64,000 bases of DNA from Gammaproteobacteria bacterium (GCA_016191245.1 JACPOY010000025.1:124001-188000), one strand, 5' to 3'; shown: positions 9,643 to 18,115, counted from the first letter of the stretch. Notes: a model not told the origin generated them from the sequence alone. Made by a program: numbers and translations.

Positions 9643-10236
9643 ATGAAAGCTAAAGAAAGGCGTCGATATTTTCGAGTAGATGATGAAGTGATTTTAGCTT
9701 GGCGTATTTTAAGCCCCGAGGAAATAGAGAAACGTCTGCAGCATTTTATGCAAGGTGAAATAGAAGCACCTGATGCGACACGTTTATACTTAAAACTAGA
9801 ATCGGATATCACGTTGTTACTTAATCAATTGAAGGGCAAAGAGCCTGAAATTGCTCATATCATTCAATTGCTCAATCGAAAGCTCAATTTGTTTGCAAGA
9901 GGTGCACCTGTTGGAACAACACAGCAATCCATTTTGGATGAGCAAGCACAATCGGTTAACATCAGTGCATGTGGGATAGCCTTCATGTCTGAAGAAAAGC
10001 TCATCGCGGGTTCTGATATACAAATTGAAATGGTATTGTTGCCGGAGAAATCTTATATTTTAAGTTATGGCGCGGTGATAGGTTGCGAAAAAAATGATAG
10101 CAAGCATTCTGATCGCCCATATCGGGTAAATGTTGATTTTGTCGCAATGCGTGAAACGGATGTCGATAAATTAATTCAGCATATCATGCAAAGAGAAATG
10201 CAAATGTTGAAGCAACGTAAAAAGATGAAGGAATGA
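9643..10236 (+). CDS. PilZ domain protein, probable c-di-GMP receptor
   Basis: About 197 residues. The N-terminus holds the basic PilZ motif RRRYFRVDDEV and about residues 105-115 hold NISACGIAFMS, the second PilZ signature (D/N-x-S-x-x-G), both used to bind c-di-GMP. A helical stretch lies between the two motifs, giving a longer protein than a lone PilZ domain. ATGs occur at 9637 and 9643; the AGGA at 9632-9635 is well spaced only for 9643. It starts 16 bp after motB and on the same strand, so it is likely part of the stator operon and may act as a c-di-GMP-controlled motor brake in the manner of YcgR. That role is inference from position. Confidence 0.83.
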   Translation: MKAKERRRYFRVDDEVILAWRILSPEEIEKRLQHFMQGEIEAPDATRLYLKLESDITLLLNQLKGKEPEIAHIIQLLNRKLNLFARGAPVGTTQQSILDEQAQSVNISACGIAFMSEEKLIAGSDIQIEMVLLPEKSYILSYGAVIGCEKNDSKHSDRPYRVNVDFVAMRETDVDKLIQHIMQREMQMLKQRKKMKE

Positions 10237-10250
10237 ATTGTTAGAATGGA

Positions 10251-10570
10251 AGGTTGCGTAGCAACCATGTGTCTCTCCTTGTAAAGCTGAGGGATCGATA
10301 CATAATTTAAAAGGTTTTTCTTATCCCCTCTCCCCTTGCGGGAGAGGGTTAGGGTGAGGGGTCTATAAATCTGGGACAAATTTATGTCTTTTAACTATTA
10401 AGATTTTTTCCACCCCTCATCCCCGCCTTCTCCCGCAAGGGGAGAAGGGGTAAGAGCTTCGCAAGCTAAATCTAGTTCAAATTAACATTATAATTTTTAA
10501 GAAATTTTCTTCAAATTATGTGTCGATTCCTCAGCTTTACAAGGGAAGATAATTAGTCGCTACCCAACGT
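10251..10570. mobile_element. MITE-like nested inverted-repeat element
   Basis: This non-coding stretch folds on itself. The outer left arm (about 10251-10312) contains CTTGTAAAGCTGAGGGATCG, and the right arm (about 10511-10570) carries its reverse complement with few mismatches. Inside, two GC-rich palindromic repeats (10324-10361 and 10411-10452) face each other in opposite orientation, sharing CCCCTTGCGGGAGA. No ORF or transposase is present. The structure fits a non-autonomous palindromic element or a composite of REP repeats. It fills most of the 10237-10729 gap between the PilZ gene and the DUF445 gene; beyond 10570 I see only AT-rich sequence that may hold the next promoter. Confidence 0.65.
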
Positions 10571-10729
10571 AAATCTTCTGCTAATCGATCTTCACTTTAG
10601 TGTATATCCATCCATAAGTTAGTCTGTTATGTAGTCTGCTACCTCCTATCCTCTTTTGTATGTACAACTTCGACTCTATTTGATACACTTTTCTAACTTT
10701 TTGAATACCTTCAATATTTTGTGGTTAGC

Positions 10730-11464
10730 ATGATAAATTCTGTGCAGTTTTCTGAAGTTTTCTTGAGCAAGAGTTTACTTACTAATATTATCGCTGTTGT
10801 AATTGTGGGGTTGAGTTTCTGCTTTATTGGCACCCCCTATCAAACCGTATTATGGAATGTAGGCTTTTATGCCTTATCTTGTGCCCTAACCAATTGGATC
10901 GCGGTTATTATGTTGTTTGATAAGATCCCTTTTCTGTATGGCTCAGGTGTGATTCCAACTCGATTTGAAGAAGTCAAAAAGGGAATCAAAAGTTTAGTGA
11001 TGAGTGAATTTTTTACTCAAGATAATATTTCAAATGTATTATCGAAAGTAAAACTCGATAAAGATAAGTGGCAAGAAATTGCCAATGAAGTTGATTATGA
11101 CAAAATTTATGATGCTTTAGTTGAAGGCATCTTAGAATCAAAGATTGGTGCCGTACTTTCTATGATGGGTGGACAAAAAGCGGTAGAGCCCCTACGAGAA
11201 GGTGTTCAGATAAAACTAAAAGTTGCATTTGAAGAAATATTATCCGATGACAACTTGCAGCAGAGATTGGTCGATAAATTTGCGCTTTCCCATCAGGGAA
11301 ATTTTTTGGTTACCATTGAACGAATCATAGATAATCGATTAGCAAATTTAACACCGAATATGGTTAAAGAAATTATTCAAAAAATGATACGCCACCATCT
11401 TGGATGGTTGGTTGTCTGGGGTGGTATTTTTGGTGGTTTCATTGGATTGGTGGCAGCAGTATGA
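10730..11464 (+). CDS. DUF445 family membrane protein
   Basis: About 244 residues. Two N-terminal TM helices (about 15-60) contain the family-type pattern CALTNWIAVIMLFDKIPFLYGSG, followed by GVIPTRFEEVKKGI, a helical cytoplasmic/periplasmic middle, and a C-terminal TM helix rich in glycine. The pattern matches DUF445 (YheB/YjiN-like) proteins, whose function is not established. GTG at 10721 or ATG at 10730 could start it; ATG is chosen in the absence of a clear Shine-Dalgarno. The stop overlaps the next small gene as ATGA. Confidence 0.75.
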   Translation: MINSVQFSEVFLSKSLLTNIIAVVIVGLSFCFIGTPYQTVLWNVGFYALSCALTNWIAVIMLFDKIPFLYGSGVIPTRFEEVKKGIKSLVMSEFFTQDNISNVLSKVKLDKDKWQEIANEVDYDKIYDALVEGILESKIGAVLSMMGGQKAVEPLREGVQIKLKVAFEEILSDDNLQQRLVDKFALSHQGNFLVTIERIIDNRLANLTPNMVKEIIQKMIRHHLGWLVVWGGIFGGFIGLVAAV

Positions 11465-11682
11465 GTAATATCAAAATGAATAAAGAAACTTCTTTTAACG
11501 ATTATTTACTTTTTTTAAGAGAATCTATGCAAAATCTAGCCGAATATTGGCAAAAGATTGGACATGAAAATCCTCATATCAAAGATATCAATGCTGGGTT
11601 AAATCACTCGGATCCTTTTATTATCTACAAAGCAAGCATTGCAGCAACATTACTACTCGAAGATCGATCGATTTATCATTAA
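11461..11682 (+). CDS. Small hypothetical protein coupled to the DUF445 gene
   Basis: 73 residues, not recognised. The start at 11461 is set by the ATGA overlap with the stop of the DUF445 gene, which indicates translational coupling; the longer upstream frame would overlap that gene by about 60 bp. The product is soluble-looking, with a predicted helix around residues 10-30 (YLLFLRESMQNLAEYWQK) and a second near the C-terminus. No signal peptide, TM segment or catalytic motif. It might be a partner of the DUF445 protein. Confidence 0.6.
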   Translation: MSNIKMNKETSFNDYLLFLRESMQNLAEYWQKIGHENPHIKDINAGLNHSDPFIIYKASIAATLLLEDRSIYH

Positions 11683-11700
11683 ATTGTAAAGGAATTTGTT

Positions 11701-12357
11701 GTGAGTGTGATCAAACAGCATGAAGTTTATAAGAACTTCTATCATATTTTTCATCCCCTTGTCGCTGGAAAATTGTCTTTATTACGTCAGAAGCAAACCG
11801 ATCATAAATTATTTCGTGAATTAGTACACGAAATCACTTTATTGCTTGGTTACGAAGCGACTCAAAATTTAAGCACGACCGACATTGAAATTGAAACTCC
11901 CATGGAGAGATGTTTGTCACCATTTCTAGCAGGTCCGTCACCCGTTATATTGCCTATATTACGAGCCGGTGTTGGCATGGTGGATGCATTATTAACATTG
12001 ATGCCTTCTGCCAAGGTGGGCCATATCGGTCTTTTTCGTAATGAAAAGACCCTACAGCCTGAAGGCTATTATTTTAAAATTCCAGAAGATAGTGATCAGC
12101 GACATTTTTATGTTTGTGATCCGATGTTAGCAACGGGAGGCTCTGCCATTCGTGCTGTGAGTACGCTTAAAAAACACAAAGTGAAAAGCATCACTTTCAT
12201 TTGTGTTTTGGCGGCTCCAGAAGGGTTAAAAGCTTTTTTTGAAGAACATCCAGATGTCACCATTTACTCGGCCAGTTTAGACAGAAGTTTAAACAGTAAG
12301 GGCTATATTTGCCCTGGTTTAGGGGATGCTGGTGATAGAATGTTTGGAACATTATAA
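11701..12357 (+). CDS. upp: Uracil phosphoribosyltransferase
   Basis: Salvage enzyme making UMP from uracil and PRPP. The 218-residue protein carries the PRPP-binding loop DPMLATGGSAIRAV (about 140-153), PILRAGVGMVDALL in the flexible-loop region and the C-terminal uracil-binding GYICPGLGDAGDRMFGT. It starts with GTG at 11701, 18 bp after the preceding small gene; the spacer has AAAGGAATT, an acceptable Shine-Dalgarno. Slightly longer than the E. coli enzyme, with extra residues at the N-terminus. Confidence 0.97.
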   Translation: MSVIKQHEVYKNFYHIFHPLVAGKLSLLRQKQTDHKLFRELVHEITLLLGYEATQNLSTTDIEIETPMERCLSPFLAGPSPVILPILRAGVGMVDALLTLMPSAKVGHIGLFRNEKTLQPEGYYFKIPEDSDQRHFYVCDPMLATGGSAIRAVSTLKKHKVKSITFICVLAAPEGLKAFFEEHPDVTIYSASLDRSLNSKGYICPGLGDAGDRMFGTL

Positions 12358-12395
12358 ATTCTTTTTTTTGTTGTAATAGTAGTAGGAAAAAAGAG

Positions 12396-12620
12396 ATGAA
12401 AGAGCTAACTTCAATGGATATCTCCAGAGTTGCTGGAGGAAGTATCGCAGGTGTTTTAGTTTATGGCACCATTGGGTTTTGGGTTGGTGGGATCACCGGA
12501 TTTTGCATGGGGGTGCTTCCTGCTATTCCCGGTTCTATTTTAGGGATGACAATAGGTGCCTATTTGGGCACTGATTCACAACCGCAAGTGATTTATATTG
12601 TAGATAATGCACCAAAATGA
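12396..12620 (+). CDS. Bacteriocin-like peptide with double-glycine leader
   Basis: 74 residues. The first 15, MKELTSMDISRVAGG, match the class II bacteriocin/microcin leader type: M-(K/R)-E-L-T, hydrophobics at spaced positions, ending in GG where C39-peptidase ABC exporters cut. The predicted mature peptide of 59 residues is hydrophobic and glycine-rich, with overlapping GxxxG spacings around GTIGFWVGGITGFCMGV, then a more polar tail. GxxxG motifs are typical of two-peptide (class IIb) bacteriocins. AAAGAG lies just upstream of the ATG. A strong terminator follows. No immunity gene, peptidase-exporter or second peptide is adjacent, so it could alternatively be a small glycine-zipper membrane protein with a chance leader-like start. 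Confidence 0.6.
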   Translation: MKELTSMDISRVAGGSIAGVLVYGTIGFWVGGITGFCMGVLPAIPGSILGMTIGAYLGTDSQPQVIYIVDNAPK

Positions 12621-12633
12621 ATTAAGAAATGAA

Positions 12634-12669
12634 GAAAGTGTGTACAGTTTTGTACACACTTTCTTTTTT
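12634..12669 (+). terminator. Rho-independent terminator
   Basis: A perfect 13-bp stem, GAAAGTGTGTACA (12634-12646), GTTT loop and its complement (12651-12663), followed by a T-run. It ends the unit containing the bacteriocin-like gene and sits at the 3' end of the convergent minus-strand gene, so it may work in both directions. Confidence 0.93.
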
Positions 12670-13072
12670 AGATTTCTGATTTTATCTTGACAGCCTGACT
12701 AGGAAATTCTGATTTAACTTCTACTTTCTTTGTTTCTTGCTGTTTTTTTCTGGTATACCAAAAGTAACTACCTACCGAAATAGCTAATGCGCCAGTACCA
12801 ATGGCAAGTGCTCCAATTGCTTCTTGACTCAATTCATATCCGCTGATATCGCAAACCTCAGCAATTTTTTGCATTTCAGTACAGCGAGTTTTACCCGTAT
12901 CCTTTGGATTTAATGAACACCATAATCCCCACAAAGAACATTCTTTCACCATTTCAATGAGTGGTTTGCATAGGCGTTGATAAATAGGAAACTGAACATT
13001 ATTATAAATGGGCTTCAAAATGGATGTAGAAACCAGCACATTCTTTGCAAGATCTAATAAACTTTTAAACAT
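12668..13072 (-). CDS. Orphan Cys-rich single-TM protein
   Basis: 134 residues, no family recognised. The N-terminal 80 residues hold six cysteines (for example CKPLIEMVKEC, LWCSL, KTRC, EVC). A single hydrophobic, Gly/Ala-rich segment follows (AIGALAIGTGALAISVGSYF, about 87-106) ending at YTRKKQQ, then a charged tail. The TM boundary closely resembles that of the protein at 23061-23747 (pattern A-x-G-T-x-x-L-A-x-S-x-G-x-Y, then R-K/R), so the two look paralogous. A good Shine-Dalgarno (AGGGGA) precedes the ATG. Basic residues after the TM suggest N-out/C-in topology with the cysteines outside the cytoplasm, which is inference. Confidence 0.7.
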   Translation of the reverse strand: MFKSLLDLAKNVLVSTSILKPIYNNVQFPIYQRLCKPLIEMVKECSLWGLWCSLNPKDTGKTRCTEMQKIAEVCDISGYELSQEAIGALAIGTGALAISVGSYFWYTRKKQQETKKVEVKSEFPSQAVKIKSEI

Positions 13073-13135
13073 TGTAAATCCCCTAAAAATTTTAAAAAAC
13101 TTAATGCATTGTAAGTTATTAAAATCTAGTTAGCT

Positions 13136-14299
13136 TTATTGTTGAGATAAGAGCAGGATTTCTTCAGATAAGGTGTGATTAGATTTCATTATGCTGGACA
13201 AAATACTGACCGCTTTATCAATATCTTCAAAATCAATTACCAGAGGCGAGATACCAAAGCGTATCAAGTTAGGTTCTCGATAGTCGATGATGACGCCCTC
13301 TGCAATCAGTGCATTTGAAATAGCCTGTGCATTGTAGTGGAAAAAACCGACATGACTGCCACGCAAAGAAGAGGAGGAAATACATTCAAGTTGTGGTGCA
13401 TGCTCTTTACATTGAGCGATTAAATAATCTGTTAATAAAAGGCTTTTGTGTTGTAACGCTTGTAAATCAATATGTTCATAAAGCGCTAACGCGCCTTCTA
13501 ATGCTTTCATGCTTAAAATAGAAGGCGTCCCTGTTAAATATGAATTAACGCCATTAGCACTTTGATACTGTGGCGAAAAATCAAAAGGTTTATTGTGGCC
13601 CATCCAGCCATGAATCGACGATTTCACTTTACGATGATGTTTTTGGTTAACATACAGAAAACTGGGGGAGCCGGGTCCCCCGTTAAGATATTTATAAGTA
13701 CACCCAACAGCAAAATCAACATTAAGTTTTGAACAATAAAGTGGCATGACGCCAACACTATGTGAGAGATCCCACAAGGTGAGGATGCCAAGTTCTTTTG
13801 CTTTTTGATTGATTTTTTCCATATCATGCATATTGGCACTTCGATAATTAACATGTGTTAATAAGATAACAGCCACGTTTTCATCCATTTCGTTCAGAAT
13901 ATCTTCTGCACTAACGGCTTTGCATGTTTTATTATGCAAATCAGCCACATTTTCTGCGATGTAAAGATCAGTCGGAAAATTATCCTTTTCGGTTAAAATA
14001 ACTTTTCGTGAAGAATTTAACTCAAGTGCACTTAACAAAAGCTTCATGATGTTTAGCGTGGTATTATCAGTGACAATAACTTCATTTTCACGAGCGCCAA
14101 TCAAAGGCGCGATACTGGCGCCAATTTTTTGGGGTAAATCAATCCATTTGGCACGATGCCAAGCATTTGCACCTGATTGGCTCCATTCTTGTAAACCTTG
14201 TTGTATTTGTAAATGGGCTGATTTTGATTGCAGTCCAAGCGAATGGGAGCAAAAATAAATAGTATTCTCAGGCAATGAAAATAAATGGGCTTGCTTCAT
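13136..14299 (-). CDS. kynU: Kynureninase
   Basis: PLP enzyme that cleaves kynurenine to anthranilate and alanine. The 387-residue protein has the kynureninase hallmarks: an N-terminal YFCSHSLGL, PLP-contacting WDLSHSVG (177-184) and the lysine-bearing TYKYLNGGPG (K203). Length is a little under the usual 400-420. Its ATG overlaps the stop of the upstream permease gene by four bases, tying it to an ABC transporter operon. This supports import of tryptophan or kynurenine followed by conversion to anthranilate, a route some intracellular bacteria use to recycle host kynurenine. No trp biosynthesis gene is visible in the window. Confidence 0.88.
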   Translation of the reverse strand: MKQAHLFSLPENTIYFCSHSLGLQSKSAHLQIQQGLQEWSQSGANAWHRAKWIDLPQKIGASIAPLIGARENEVIVTDNTTLNIMKLLLSALELNSSRKVILTEKDNFPTDLYIAENVADLHNKTCKAVSAEDILNEMDENVAVILLTHVNYRSANMHDMEKINQKAKELGILTLWDLSHSVGVMPLYCSKLNVDFAVGCTYKYLNGGPGSPSFLYVNQKHHRKVKSSIHGWMGHNKPFDFSPQYQSANGVNSYLTGTPSILSMKALEGALALYEHIDLQALQHKSLLLTDYLIAQCKEHAPQLECISSSSLRGSHVGFFHYNAQAISNALIAEGVIIDYREPNLIRFGISPLVIDFEDIDKAVSILSSIMKSNHTLSEEILLLSQQ

Positions 14300-15162
14300 G
14301 ATGTTAACCCGAGATTTGCTTTTTTATATTTAAAGCTAATTGCTAAAAGTACAATGATGCCGGTCATTAATTTTAAGTCAGAAGGAACAAGGCCAAGGCT
14401 CATGGCTATGCCTTGGATCTGTTGATAAATCAAAGCGCCGATAAAGGGGGCGCTCACTTGGCGCGCTAAGGTTTGTGCGCCAATGATAGCTTCACCAATC
14501 ATTAATGCCGCAAGCGCATGAATCACAATGCCAACGCCCATGCCAATATCAGCATATTGTTGAATTTGAACCATCAAACTACCCGCTAAACCATTGAGTA
14601 CATTTCCTAAGAAAAGCCCCAATAATACATATCGTGTTAAATTCACTCCTTGTCTTTGTGCAAAAACAGAATTGAAGCCGACAGCGCGAAGTCTTAAACC
14701 TTTTTCACTATTTAAAAATTGATATAGTAAACTGATGATGACAATATTTAACAATAACAGAAAAATAAATTGATATAAGGAAGAATGATTGATATTGGAA
14801 AATAAAGTGATGCTATCAAATAACGCAATATTAGGTTTGCCCATTAATCGCAAATTAATGCTATAAATCATCGTGCTTAAGATAATACCTGCCAATAGCG
14901 TATTTATTTTACATCGAAGATGAACTAATGCTGTACCTATTCCTAAAAATCCAGCCAAGAGACTCGCTATGATTGTTGCCAAAAGAGGTGAGCATCCTGC
15001 AACCAGAAGACTTGCACTTAAGGCTCCTCCTAAAGGATAAGCCCCTTCTGCGGTGAGATCAGGAAAATTCACGATTTTAAATGGGATCATCACACCAAGT
15101 GCTACCACGCCCAATATCAAGCCTTGAATAAGACCGGCAACAATGAGTTCTGGTTGCATCAT
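14296..15162 (-). CDS. ABC transporter permease, TrpY/LivH type
   Basis: 288-residue integral membrane protein with about eight hydrophobic helices of the branched-chain amino acid permease family (BPD_transp_2). It is gene three of a four-gene operon: its stop overlaps the kynU ATG and its ATG overlaps the ATPase stop, each by four bases. Together with the ABC_sub_bind-type receptor and ATPase it resembles the TrpXYZ aromatic amino acid importers. Only one permease is present, so it presumably forms a homodimer. Confidence 0.85.
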   Translation of the reverse strand: MMQPELIVAGLIQGLILGVVALGVMIPFKIVNFPDLTAEGAYPLGGALSASLLVAGCSPLLATIIASLLAGFLGIGTALVHLRCKINTLLAGIILSTMIYSINLRLMGKPNIALFDSITLFSNINHSSLYQFIFLLLLNIVIISLLYQFLNSEKGLRLRAVGFNSVFAQRQGVNLTRYVLLGLFLGNVLNGLAGSLMVQIQQYADIGMGVGIVIHALAALMIGEAIIGAQTLARQVSAPFIGALIYQQIQGIAMSLGLVPSDLKLMTGIIVLLAISFKYKKANLGLTS

Positions 15163-15917
15163 GACACTTCTCCTTGAGTGGCATGAAATAAATCAAGTAA
15201 ACGAGGGATAGTCATCGTTTTTTTCTGTTCTTTATTCAGATCTAAAACGATAGTGCCTTTATTTAGCATTATCAAACGATTCCCATAATGGATGGCATCA
15301 CTTAATTGATGGGTAATCATGAGAGTCGTCATGTGATATTTTGCAATCATATCCGAAGTAAAAGCCATGATTGTAGTTTGCGTTTTAGGATCTAAAGCAG
15401 ATATATGTTCATCTAATAAAAGAAGCTCCGGTGAAGAAAGACAAGCCATGACGGTAGCAATCATTTGGCGTTGACCGCCAGATAAGACAGACATAGGTTG
15501 ATGAAGATATTGCTCTAATCCTAGATCCAAACTTGCAATTTTTTCTTTTAGTGCCTTAGCATGATGCTTGCAAGAGCGAAAGTTTGCTTTCAGTCCTCGT
15601 AAATGACTTAAACATAAATTCTCAAGTAGCGTCATTTCTGAAATGGTGCCTTTAGTAATATCTTGCGAAACGCTACTTATCAATCGTGCTCGCCGATGTA
15701 TTGGATGGTGAGTGATATCTTTATTTTGTAATGTAATCTTTCCGCTATCAACGAAATGTTCACCGGAGAGAGCTTTCATGAACGTTGATTTGCCAGAGCC
15801 ATTACTGCCGACGATGACGCAAAAATCACCCAATGCTAATTCAAGCGAGATCCCCTTTAAAACAGGTTCGGCTAGTGAAGAGAATGATTTTACGATGTTG
15901 TTAACTTGCAGCATCAT
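15159..15917 (-). CDS. ABC transporter ATP-binding protein
   Basis: 252 residues with a complete ABC ATPase set: Walker A GSNGSGKST (about 38-46), signature LSGGQRQ, Walker B LLLLDEHISALDP and the switch histidine in LMITHQL. It powers uptake through the adjacent permease. It starts one base from the end of the receptor gene and overlaps the permease gene by four bases, so the stoichiometry is probably set by translational coupling. Confidence 0.93.
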   Translation of the reverse strand: MMLQVNNIVKSFSSLAEPVLKGISLELALGDFCVIVGSNGSGKSTFMKALSGEHFVDSGKITLQNKDITHHPIHRRARLISSVSQDITKGTISEMTLLENLCLSHLRGLKANFRSCKHHAKALKEKIASLDLGLEQYLHQPMSVLSGGQRQMIATVMACLSSPELLLLDEHISALDPKTQTTIMAFTSDMIAKYHMTTLMITHQLSDAIHYGNRLIMLNKGTIVLDLNKEQKKTMTIPRLLDLFHATQGEVS

Positions 15918-16904
15918 TTACTCCACGATAGTAATATTGTTAAGGTTTTTAGGTAAGATGATCCCTAATTTTTCGGCCACCTTTTTACTGATATATCCAC
16001 GATGATCATCTGCCGTTGGGTAGCTTGGAGGAATAGTTGCAATATCTTTTCCTTGTAATATTTGGTAAATAATATCTGCCGTATTCACCCCTACTTGATA
16101 ATAAGATACCCCATAACTGCCGAGCGCCTGGTGTTGTTTAACAGCATCTGAATCGGCATTAAAAACCGGGATCTTCATTTTATTTGCTTCACTGACAATA
16201 GCGGGTAAGGAGGGTTGGATAGGTCCTGAGACACCAACATAAATAAAATCAACTTTGCCTTTAAAGCCTTGCATACGCATGGGAACATCTTTTGCCTGTT
16301 CAATGGGGATGGCGACGACGGTCATCCCTAATGGTTTGGCTGCTTCATTTATCATATTTATTAAGGCGGTATCATTTGCCTCACCGGTGGCATAAAGAAT
16401 GCCGATAGTTTTTGCTTCAGGCAGAATCAGTTTGGCAAACTGCAAAAATGCTTCCAAATCTTGTTTATCTGATGCACCGGAGATATTTATTGAAGCTTTG
16501 TTGGCATCGCTCAGTAATCCTGCCTCAACAGGGGAGGTTATATCAGTGAAAACAATGGGGATATCTTTTACGCTACCATTGGCAGCTTGTGCCACGGGCG
16601 TACCCACTGCCACAAGGACAACAGGGTTTGATGCTTTTAATTTTGCTAGCATTTGCATAATAAGCGAAGGTTCAAAATTTACATCTATGATGTCGTATTT
16701 GAAATCTTTATTTTCTTCTAGTCCAAGCTTTTTGAGTTCCTCTTGGATGCCATCAATAGTATCTTGGATAGAAGCATGTGGGCCCCAATTGGCGATAGCA
16801 ATAATAGGGAGTGAATGTTGTTGTTGAGAAATAAAGAAAAAGAATGCAATAAGGGCAAACGAAGCTAGGGTAATAAGGGCTTTTGATTTGATGGCCTGAA
16901 ACAT
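15918..16904 (-). CDS. ABC transporter substrate-binding protein (TrpX/ABC_sub_bind family)
   Basis: About 328 residues from ATG 16904, chosen because GAGGA lies eight bases upstream; the frame is open 22 codons further but that extension has no ribosome site. An N-terminal hydrophobic helix (about 10-28) serves as signal anchor or signal peptide; no lipobox cysteine is present, so it is not an obvious lipoprotein. The rest is a two-lobe periplasmic-binding fold of the PF04392 type, seen in TVAVGTPVAQ-like (VLVAVGTPVAQAA) and IVFTDITSPVEAGL segments. First gene of the operon with ATPase, permease and kynU; ligand is predicted to be tryptophan, kynurenine or a related aromatic amino acid. Confidence 0.88.
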   Translation of the reverse strand: MFQAIKSKALITLASFALIAFFFFISQQQHSLPIIAIANWGPHASIQDTIDGIQEELKKLGLEENKDFKYDIIDVNFEPSLIMQMLAKLKASNPVVLVAVGTPVAQAANGSVKDIPIVFTDITSPVEAGLLSDANKASINISGASDKQDLEAFLQFAKLILPEAKTIGILYATGEANDTALINMINEAAKPLGMTVVAIPIEQAKDVPMRMQGFKGKVDFIYVGVSGPIQPSLPAIVSEANKMKIPVFNADSDAVKQHQALGSYGVSYYQVGVNTADIIYQILQGKDIATIPPSYPTADDHRGYISKKVAEKLGIILPKNLNNITIVE

Positions 16905-17135
16905 GTCGAGATCCTCTTCATAAATTGAACAAAATAAATGGTAGATGCGAATTGGCTGCACCAACGCCACCCTTTATTTGTTAATTTATTGAAAAGTTGT
17001 GATCTCATTGTTCCAAATCTTTAAAAATGAATGTAATCGTTCTGAACTTACAATATATCTAAGTATGATGCAAGCGTGATTTTTTTCAAGAGGAGTAAAA
17101 AGGGGTAATTGGCTGATGAGATACAGGGTGAATAT

Positions 17136-17256
17136 ACACCCCTCCCTTCCGCCGAAGCTTTAGCGAAGGCCGAATGCGGGGGAGGGGTAAGAATTTCAAG
17201 AAGCACTTTTCTGATCCCCTCTCCCGCTTGCGGGGGAGGGTTAGGGAGGGGTAAAT
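17136..17256. repeat. Pair of REP-like GC-rich palindromes
   Basis: Two copies of the dispersed repeat lie in the 16905-17262 gap: 17136-17190 (ACCCCTCCC... GGGGGAGGGGTAAG) and 17216-17256 (CCCCTCTCCCGCTTGCGGGGGAGGGTTAGGG). Each can form a strong hairpin. They stand between the ABC/kynU operon start and the end of the coiled-coil gene. The rest of this gap (16905-17135) is AT-rich and may hold the operon promoter, but I see no certain -35/-10 pair. Confidence 0.75.
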
Positions 17257-17262
17257 AAGAAG

Positions 17263-17904
17263 CTAATGCGCCCCTTTGTCTTTACTGCCACCATGCCCTT
17301 GAGGGACTTTACTTTTAAGTTCAGCTTGTTTTTTTACAAGAAACGCTTGTACCGTTTTTTCAAGCTCTTTATATTTCTCTAAGGCATCTTGCCTTAATTC
17401 TTCGGAGTTTTCTAATAATAGTTTGGCCTGGGATTGCAAACCTTCCATATCCTTTTGTATATCTTCTTGATGTTTTGTATAAAGATCATTCCAGCGTTTT
17501 GTGTGCTCAGTGAGATTAGTATTCGCTTCTTGCACTATTTTTTCTAAAAGTTCTTTTGGTTGGGATTTGAGGATTTCTCTGAAATGTTCCATATTTTGTT
17601 GGACCATTTGTTGCGATTGTTTTACCGATTGCTCAAGAAATTCACTGGTTCTGGAGGTGGTTTTTTGTGACAATTGCTCAAAACGCTTATTGTTTTCTTC
17701 GATATGTTCTAATATTTGGCGGTACTGTTTATCATAATAGGACATTATCGCCTTGTAATGTAATTGTAAAATGCTATTAATTTTATTAGTTAAATTTGTA
17801 ATATCCTCAGCAGATTTAGAAGCATCTAAACTTTGAGTTAAATCCTTATAAGCTTGAAAATATTGAGCAAAAGGATCAGCAGAAGGCTCGGTAGCTTTTT
17901 TCAT
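17263..17904 (-). CDS. Coiled-coil protein, possibly phasin-like
   Basis: 213 residues, almost wholly helical and rich in Gln, Glu and Lys, with heptad-like stretches from about 60 to 195. The N-terminal part (DPFAQYFQAYKDLTQSLDAS) and the amphipathic helices recall phasin-type proteins that coat polyhydroxyalkanoate granules, but no diagnostic motif is present. The C-terminus is Gly/His/Lys-rich. A good AGGAG Shine-Dalgarno precedes the ATG. It is monocistronic, flanked by the repeat region and a divergent exported protein. The phasin idea is weak. Confidence 0.6.
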   Translation of the reverse strand: MKKATEPSADPFAQYFQAYKDLTQSLDASKSAEDITNLTNKINSILQLHYKAIMSYYDKQYRQILEHIEENNKRFEQLSQKTTSRTSEFLEQSVKQSQQMVQQNMEHFREILKSQPKELLEKIVQEANTNLTEHTKRWNDLYTKHQEDIQKDMEGLQSQAKLLLENSEELRQDALEKYKELEKTVQAFLVKKQAELKSKVPQGHGGSKDKGAH

Positions 17905-18115
17905 TGTGCACTCCTAGATTCGGACAAATGAGAGGATATTTCTTTATATATATTATTTTAGACTATCGCGTAGGAATGGATGTTAATTTAGTGCAAATCT
18001 GCCTTCATAAAATAAAAGCAGCTAATATGATTACAGTCTTTTTTATCTAGGTAAGTCTTATCTTGAATAGGCTATAGTCTATGGATAAATCTTAATTCTA
18101 AAATTCGAGGTAATG

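Noticed and set aside
16399..16827. 142-codon plus-strand frame in the substrate-binding protein gene
   Set aside because: Opposite-strand shadow of a conserved ABC receptor; its Ser/Ala-rich residues are explained by antisense codons.
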